Shown here: positions 25,536 through 32,415 of the stretch, in pieces
Position numbering within the stretch: the first letter of the stretch is position 1
Layout of the letters: every line of letters starts with the position of its first letter
Assembly (NCBI GenBank): GCA_014727975.1
Contig: WJMK01000041.1
Coordinates: 1-32,415 of the forward strand
Length of the DNA: 32,415 nt
Direction of reading: 5' to 3'
From: Microcaldota archaeon
GTDB lineage: Archaea; Micrarchaeota; Micrarchaeia; Anstonellales; Bilamarchaeaceae
Made by a program: the position numbers and the translations under genes
Notes under the pieces: model-generated
Told to the model about the DNA's origin: nothing
The model's database searches: none
What the model saw: the letters and a program-made list of their open reading frames with translations, nothing else

Positions 25536-28500
25536 CTACCACTTGTATCCTCCAAACAGGAAGAAACCTCCTTCAAGCTCCTTTACCTTGCTCGGGTCAA
25601 GCTCCCCTGTGCGGTCCCTGAAAACCCTTTCTATGCTTCCGATTACTCCTCTTCCTCCAACATACCAGGTGTCTGTGCTGTCAGATGTTTTTACCTCCGC
25701 ACCAAACTGGTCTTTTGTTTCCTCATAATGCGGGCGGGCTGCTCCCCTCTGGATTGCTTCCAGCTCCCTTCTCATGTACTCCAGGTCCACGGTGAATGCT
25801 ACCCCGGATTTCCCTACCCACATCAGCCTTGTGCCTGCCCCGTACCTGTTTATGTCCAGGTCCTCCTTAATCTGGTAGTTGTTTGTTCCCTGCTCCTTTG
25901 AAAGGACAACATATCCCTGTGCGCGGGACCCTTCCCACCATGGCATCCACCCAAGCACCATCGCTTCGTAAACATTTCTGGAAACATCCACCTCTTCTTC
26001 CCCTCCTTCTCCATATTCTACTTCCATTCCTGGCCCGTATTCAGCAGTGTAATCACTAAGCGTCCCTGTGCGCCACATTCCTCCCACTATTGCCCCGATT
26101 CCCCAGTCGTTCTCAGGAAGCATCGTAACACCCGCATCAAAGCTCGGGATTCCCTTGTAGCTCCTAAGGTCTTCCCTCCAGTATTCCCCCGCTGCAAGCG
26201 CAAGGATTACATGCGTGGTGGGCACAATTACCTTCCCTCCTGCAGAGCCCCATGGCGCAGGCTGTATGTTGAATGAAAGCATGAATGCATCATCTACTTC
26301 CACATAAGAGTTAATCAGCGCGCTCCACTCATCCGGGCCTCCCCAGATTGCCTCAATTCCTGCCTGGGTGGTTTCATCCAGCATGTCCCATTCAAGCCCG
26401 GCGGTTCCGAAATACCGCTGTGCTTCAATGAGCCCGAGTGCAGTCTGCATTGTCCTGAGAAGGTTCTGTTTCCTTTCCAGCTCCCTCATCCTGTCTCCTT
26501 TGCTCTGCTCCCTGTCCAGCCTTCCGGTGTACGCAAGGTCTTCGCTTGCCCTTGCATCCCGGAGCTCCTGCAGGTCTGCCTCAACTGTGCGCAGCTCGGC
26601 AACAACTCTCCTCAGGCTCCATCTTGTGCGCATAATCTGCCAGAGGCTGCTTGCCTGCGCCCTGCCATTGTCCCATTCGGCTGCAGTAAGCGCACCCGCA
26701 TGGCCGTACTGCCCGCTTCTTTCCTTTGCTTCGTCTGAGAGGTGTCTCCAGTCTGCAACAAGGAATGCATCCAGTACATCCGGGTCACGGAACATTGTCC
26801 CAAGCAGCCCTGCGTTGCTTTCATCCTCCCTGATGTTTGCCATTGCAAGGGTGTAAAGCTCATTGTTCCCGGGCAGCTTTGGCACGTTTGCGCCCTGCCA
26901 TGCAAAAGTGTATTCCCTTACCCCATCTATCCAGGATTCTTCTGCTGCAAATGCCTCTTCTGCCCCCCTTCCCCCAAGTTTTATCTTTCCAACGCGGCCC
27001 ATTTCCCCCCCTGCAAGGTAAGTTTCTCTTTTCTCTCCAACTTCTTCTGCTTCCACTTCCCTTCCCACAAGGGTCACAAAACCAACAGCGTTCCGCATTC
27101 CCGAGAATCCCTTTTCATACATTGCACTTATTCCTCCTGCATATTCCTGCGCAATCCTTCCGGCATCGGTTTCTGTTTCAAGTGTTGGCAGCTGCGGAAG
27201 GACTCCGCCGCGGCCCCTCATTGCAGGCCTTCCGCCCGCATTGTAAATCCCTGCACCAACTACAGATGGCGCAGCAGGCGGAGGCGAACCCCCGCTGAAT
27301 ACATTTGTGAAATTAACTCCTACAAGGCATCCGTACACTCCCCAGTCCTGCTCCCCGGGAACCCTTTCTCCCTGGAGTTCCTCCCCTTCTTCAGTCTGGA
27401 CTCCCTCTACGCTTCCCATCTGGTACTTCTGCTCCCCGCTGAGCATCCTGAATGCACCATACTTTTCCCCTGGCCCGATCTGCAAACCGGTAAATAGGCG
27501 GTTAAGCTCTTCAGGCTCAATATCTATGTAACCTATCCTGTACCAGTCCCCTTTTATCCTTCCCCAGGTGTATCCCCTGAATTCCTTCCGGGTTTCTTCC
27601 TCGCCCGTGGTTTCAGTTTCCCCTCCGGAAGTTTCCCTAAGGTAGTTCTCATGCTCTTCCCAGGTAATCAACGTAACTCCATCTGTGTTGTAGGTGCGCG
27701 CATAGTGCTCCAGCCGTGTAATCAGAGCCTTATCTGTAACCTTGGTATATGTGCCCTCTTCAGGCACCTGCATCTGCGTTGGTGCAGGAGGGCCTTCCAT
27801 TTCAACAGTGTGCTCAGGCACTGTTTCCTCAGTTGTAGTTTCTGCCCAGGTTCCGGCTGCATATCCTGAAACTGAAAACCACCCAGGCGCAGTAATATCA
27901 TTGAAAAGCCCGTAAAGCGTATTCCTTTCGGATTCGCTCATGGTTTCATAAGGGGGGACAAATTCTTCCCCTTCCCCATGCGCTTCTGCCCGGCTCCTTT
28001 CCTCCCCTCTATCTATAGTGTGCACAACTCCTGCCTGGGTTTCCGGGCCGAATACATATCCCCTCTCCATCCCCCTGTATTCTTTTTCTGTTTCCTTCCC
28101 GGTTTCATCTTTCACTTCCCCCCCATATCCCTTTCCGTATGCGCTGACTGCCCCCCGCTCTATTTCCATTCCCGGCACATACCTGGGAACTCCTCTCACT
28201 TCAGAAAGCAGCTCCATAAGTCTGCTAAGGGAACCCGGGATAAAGCTGTTCACAGAATATGTCCTGCGCGGAATCATCTTTGCCTTTTTGGGAGTAAAGA
28301 AATCAAAGAAATATTCATGGAGCGAAGGCTCCCTTGACCACACCTGCGCAAACTCCTCGCTTGTGGAGGTCATGAGCTGCTCCATTATCTGCTGTGCTTC
28401 TGCTTCATACTCCGGGCTGATGTCTGAAAGGGGCGAGAAAGCAGAGCGCGCAAGCCTTGCAAGCTCATATGCCCTCCTTTCCATAGCATCGGTTATGCTT

Positions 28501-30944
28501 GAGTCCTGCGGAGCCCTGTAAACCGGAATTTCCCCGGGCCTGATTGCCCCGCTCCTCCTTGCATAAGTGTGCATGAACCTCCTGAGTATTTCACCCATGC
28601 TCCTCACCGCAAACATGTCTTTGTTCATGTAAGTGCCCATGTAGCCGGATGCCTGCGGCCTAAGGAGCATAAGGTCCTCCAGCACCCGCAGGTTGTCATT
28701 CATCGCTTCTGCAAATGCAAGCGGAATCTGGACCATTGTATAATATGAAAGCACTCTTCCGGAACCGATATCCGCATACCGTTGGGTATTGGAAATCTGG
28801 TTTGTTGTGCTGTTCACTGTGTTAAGGATTGTAACGACATCATTGTAGCTGCTTGAGTATTCCATGGCCATGGGAACTGCATTAAGCATGAATCCCAGGT
28901 GCCCTGCCCTTCCCATGTACAAGAGCTGGGTTTCCATCACATCCATTACCTTCTGGTTCGCCTCTGCCTTGAGCGCAGGGTTGTTTTCCAGGTCCGCTAT
29001 TTCCACGGTCCCGTCTACAGGTGCAGCAGGGTCGGTGAGCTGGAGCTCCAGGGTAGTGCTTTCCATTGCAGGCCAGGTGTTTGTGCAGAATGCATACTGG
29101 GTAACCAGGTCCATCTTGGAAAGGAACGAGCGGGGCGCATACGCAAGCCGCTCAGTGGAGGCCTCTTCCTCCCCTGTTCCTTCAAGAAGGTCGTCAAGCT
29201 CCTTAAGGTCTTTTCCGCCTTCCATTGCACCAATGAAGTGGAGCTTTGCATCAGTGAATTTCTTGTTTCCGAGCACATAGCTGTGCAGCTTTGCAAGCTT
29301 CACGATGCTTCTCTCCTCCGCAAGAAATTCTTCCCTTTCTCCGGGCGGGACAAGGTAATGGTGCTTCCTTGAGCCCACTGGGGAGAGGTCCATTTCTGCC
29401 ATCGCCCCCCAGTTGTATGCGAATACAGACTCAATCATGTGCTGGGCAACCCCTTCGTTCCTCCAGAGTTTTTCTGCAATTGTAAATGCTCCTGCTTCCA
29501 TGCCTTTTGAGTATTTGCTTCTGAGCTTGTCAATTTCCTCCTGGCTTTCCGCGCTCACCACTTCCAGGAAAACTCCCTGCAGCCGCGAATTCCACACGCT
29601 GGGGTCAACGCTTGAGGAAAGCTCCATATAACTGTTGAATGCGTTTGTAACCTCGCTTATGGATTTTTCCATCTTTTCAACATCGAATCCATCGGGGCCT
29701 ACAAACTCCCCGAGCACCACAAGCATTTCCGAAATGTGCTCCGCACTCCCGAATTCAATAGGAATATTGAAATTTATGTTGTGGTCCTTGAAGAACTTGT
29801 TAAGCTCGCTAAGGCTGGTTTCCCTTGCCGCAGAAAGGATTATTTCCCTTCTTTCCTCATTGCTGATTCCCCTGGAGGCTTCTGCAATAATCCTGTTTCC
29901 CTCTTCCGTGCTTACGCCTTTTGCTTCTTCCTCTGCTTCAGCAATGAGCTTACTGTTCATCCTGCGTATTTTTGAAAAGGGCCCCTTTGAGATTTCCCCG
30001 TCACCGAAAAGCTTGTCCAGCTCATTCATCACATATCGCTGGAATTCATCCTGCACCTCCCCGTCCCTTATGCTGTGGTAAGATGAAAGGAATTTGTCAA
30101 GCGCCTGCGGGTCCCTTGCAATTACTTCAAAATTGATTACTGCTTCAAAAAGATACTTCATCTGCTTTTGCATTTCACTTTGCAGCTCTTCTGAAACAGG
30201 CTCCGCAGGCTTTGCAAGTCCCTCTTCCCTCACAGGGGTAACTTCCCTCAGCCCCGGCTCCATATGCTCCTGTTCATAAACTTCTGCAGGCACGCCCTGT
30301 GCAAGGACTGCCCTCAGGAAACCATACTCATCGTCCTTCAGCATGTCTCTTCTTCCAAAAACAGGGGTTGCCCCTTCCAGCTTTTCGTATTTAATCAGCA
30401 CGTCCCCCAGGACACCTGCCATTCCATATTCTTTAGGGATGGAGCCCAATTCTGCATCTGCCTTTATCATTTCCCTGAGTGCGTTTGCAACTTCCATGTA
30501 CCTGTTTTTCCCGTATTCTTCCTCCAGCTCCTGCTCCAGCCTTTTTGTTATTTTTACTTCGAGATATCTGCTGTGCGGGTTTTTGTTGAATATTCTCAGG
30601 CATTTGCCCAGCTCATCAAGCATTTCCCTGTTTTCCGGGTTGTCCAGGCCCATGCTGCCAAGCTGAGCCTTTGCATTTTTTATAATAGAATCAATTTGAG
30701 CTTCAATTCCTGCTTTTGCTTTCTTCTTCTGAACCATCTCTCCACCATCCCTTGCTGAATAATTTGTGGACTTATTAGTATTTATATCTTGCGCAGATGC
30801 GCCGAAGGCAGCGCCAAATATCCCTGCAGCAAGCACCCCTGAGAAAAACGTTTTGGCCCTGAGCCTTGCCCTCCCAAGCCTGGCCGAGGCTGGCGGCTTC
30901 TGTGCATTAACCAGCTGGATATCCTTTACTCTGCGCCATTTCAT
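25536..30944 (-). CDS. Giant secreted / cell-envelope protein (~1800 aa) with beta-rich C-terminus
   Basis: Single uninterrupted ORF; signal-like AKTFFSGVLAAGIFGAAFGASAQ; C-terminus ...DTWYVGGRGVIGSIERVF...ELEGGFFLFGGYKW. Start at MKWRRVKD (30944) preferred over the TTG at 30983. Confidence 0.75.
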   Translation of the reverse strand: MKWRRVKDIQLVNAQKPPASARLGRARLRAKTFFSGVLAAGIFGAAFGASAQDINTNKSTNYSARDGGEMVQKKKAKAGIEAQIDSIIKNAKAQLGSMGLDNPENREMLDELGKCLRIFNKNPHSRYLEVKITKRLEQELEEEYGKNRYMEVANALREMIKADAELGSIPKEYGMAGVLGDVLIKYEKLEGATPVFGRRDMLKDDEYGFLRAVLAQGVPAEVYEQEHMEPGLREVTPVREEGLAKPAEPVSEELQSEMQKQMKYLFEAVINFEVIARDPQALDKFLSSYHSIRDGEVQDEFQRYVMNELDKLFGDGEISKGPFSKIRRMNSKLIAEAEEEAKGVSTEEGNRIIAEASRGISNEERREIILSAARETSLSELNKFFKDHNINFNIPIEFGSAEHISEMLVVLGEFVGPDGFDVEKMEKSISEVTNAFNSYMELSSSVDPSVWNSRLQGVFLEVVSAESQEEIDKLRSKYSKGMEAGAFTIAEKLWRNEGVAQHMIESVFAYNWGAMAEMDLSPVGSRKHHYLVPPGEREEFLAEERSIVKLAKLHSYVLGNKKFTDAKLHFIGAMEGGKDLKELDDLLEGTGEEEASTERLAYAPRSFLSKMDLVTQYAFCTNTWPAMESTTLELQLTDPAAPVDGTVEIADLENNPALKAEANQKVMDVMETQLLYMGRAGHLGFMLNAVPMAMEYSSSYNDVVTILNTVNSTTNQISNTQRYADIGSGRVLSYYTMVQIPLAFAEAMNDNLRVLEDLMLLRPQASGYMGTYMNKDMFAVRSMGEILRRFMHTYARRSGAIRPGEIPVYRAPQDSSITDAMERRAYELARLARSAFSPLSDISPEYEAEAQQIMEQLMTSTSEEFAQVWSREPSLHEYFFDFFTPKKAKMIPRRTYSVNSFIPGSLSRLMELLSEVRGVPRYVPGMEIERGAVSAYGKGYGGEVKDETGKETEKEYRGMERGYVFGPETQAGVVHTIDRGEERSRAEAHGEGEEFVPPYETMSESERNTLYGLFNDITAPGWFSVSGYAAGTWAETTTEETVPEHTVEMEGPPAPTQMQVPEEGTYTKVTDKALITRLEHYARTYNTDGVTLITWEEHENYLRETSGGETETTGEEETRKEFRGYTWGRIKGDWYRIGYIDIEPEELNRLFTGLQIGPGEKYGAFRMLSGEQKYQMGSVEGVQTEEGEELQGERVPGEQDWGVYGCLVGVNFTNVFSGGSPPPAAPSVVGAGIYNAGGRPAMRGRGGVLPQLPTLETETDAGRIAQEYAGGISAMYEKGFSGMRNAVGFVTLVGREVEAEEVGEKRETYLAGGEMGRVGKIKLGGRGAEEAFAAEESWIDGVREYTFAWQGANVPKLPGNNELYTLAMANIREDESNAGLLGTMFRDPDVLDAFLVADWRHLSDEAKERSGQYGHAGALTAAEWDNGRAQASSLWQIMRTRWSLRRVVAELRTVEADLQELRDARASEDLAYTGRLDREQSKGDRMRELERKQNLLRTMQTALGLIEAQRYFGTAGLEWDMLDETTQAGIEAIWGGPDEWSALINSYVEVDDAFMLSFNIQPAPWGSAGGKVIVPTTHVILALAAGEYWREDLRSYKGIPSFDAGVTMLPENDWGIGAIVGGMWRTGTLSDYTAEYGPGMEVEYGEGGEEEVDVSRNVYEAMVLGWMPWWEGSRAQGYVVLSKEQGTNNYQIKEDLDINRYGAGTRLMWVGKSGVAFTVDLEYMRRELEAIQRGAARPHYEETKDQFGAEVKTSDSTDTWYVGGRGVIGSIERVFRDRTGELDPSKVKELEGGFFLFGGYKW

Positions 30945-31042
30945 TTTCCCACTTTCTTTTGGCCGACATAAACTTTTATTCAAGTGTCACTAAATGTCTA
31001 GAATTAGGAAAACTTTTGCCCACTAAGGGTTTTTAAAGCAAT

Positions 31043-31369
31043 CTAATATGGGCAATCCATGAGCGGAGACTCGTATTCCTCTTCTTCTCCCACATATGGA
31101 TTTTCTCCAACAAGCCCCACTTTGGTTTTTTTCTTTTTTTCCTGAGCCCGCTTTCCCTCAGTTGGTTCTGATTTTGGTTTAGGCACTTCCACCGTTACGC
31201 TTTCAGAGCTTGCAACCTGCATTTTCTTGGGCAGTGCAGCGCACCCTCCAATTGAAGCAGAAAAAATTCCTGCAACTGCAAGCACCGCTGCCTTCCTGAA
31301 AGCATTTGTTGCAATCTTCTTTGAGGGTGCCCTGTTTTTCCGAATAGAATTAACCTCCCGCCTGTTCAT
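31043..31369 (-). CDS. Putative lipoprotein
   Basis: KAAVLAVAGIFSASIGGCAALPKK: hydrophobic core with lipobox-like IGGC. Confidence 0.6.
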   Translation of the reverse strand: MNRREVNSIRKNRAPSKKIATNAFRKAAVLAVAGIFSASIGGCAALPKKMQVASSESVTVEVPKPKSEPTEGKRAQEKKKKTKVGLVGENPYVGEEEEYESPLMDCPY

Positions 31370-31458
31370 GTAAATGTATGGGTGTGTTACATTTTAAAAA
31401 TATGGGCGATTATCCAAAATGCAAGCATGCTCTATTTCCTCCGACGTGCAAAAGCAAG

Positions 31459-31470
31459 GTTTAAAAATAG
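31459..31470 (+). promoter_or_regulatory. Putative promoter (BRE/TATA) of the rRNA transcript
   Basis: AAGGTTTAAAAATAG about 200 nt upstream of the 16S 5' end. Confidence 0.5.
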
Positions 31471-31667
31471 TAGCTTTCTAATATAGCGTTCACCTATTTT
31501 GCGCCGAAACATGCGCGATGTTGTTGTTATCAACTAGGTAGGAGCATGCATCTCGCATGCTTGAAACAAGCTTCAAGGGCCAAGAGAGAGATAGTACATG
31601 CGAATTACAAATGTACCTCGCATGATTCCTTAAGAATTGTACTCTAAGAACTTAGGATGTAAAAAAC

Positions 31668-32415
<748 letters not shown>

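Overview
Archaeal chromosomal segment, probably DPANN-like (inferred from gene content and 16S; not proven). It is dense in core information-processing genes. On the minus strand lies the canonical archaeal exosome superoperon: SBDS, Rrp4, Rrp41, Rrp42, L37Ae, a short unlisted Rpo12, Pcc1, prefoldin beta and a DHH phosphoesterase. Other core genes are uL1-uL10-P1, aIF2beta-aIF1A-Rio1, ArgRS, ArgF, AspRS, Alba, ABCE1/Rli1, PurA, AhcY with a divergent MTA/SAH-deaminase-type amidohydrolase, a tRNA-Ser(UGA), a RelE-type toxin-antitoxin pair, and the first ~748 nt of a 16S rRNA gene cut by the window end. Most notable observations: (1) a 45-aa Rpo12 homologue, in the canonical operon slot and missing from the ORF track, in which all four zinc-ligand cysteines are replaced; (2) three hairpins around argS/argF with 13-bp stems of different sequence but a conserved internal CGC(G)-loop-(C)GCG-GCA(C)A module, with G-U pairs indicating a minus-strand RNA; (3) a ~1.8-kaa secreted-looking protein with an outer-membrane-barrel-like C-terminus ending in Trp, next to a lipobox protein; (4) a probable -1 frameshift at a CCCAAAA heptamer in a membrane/coiled-coil gene.
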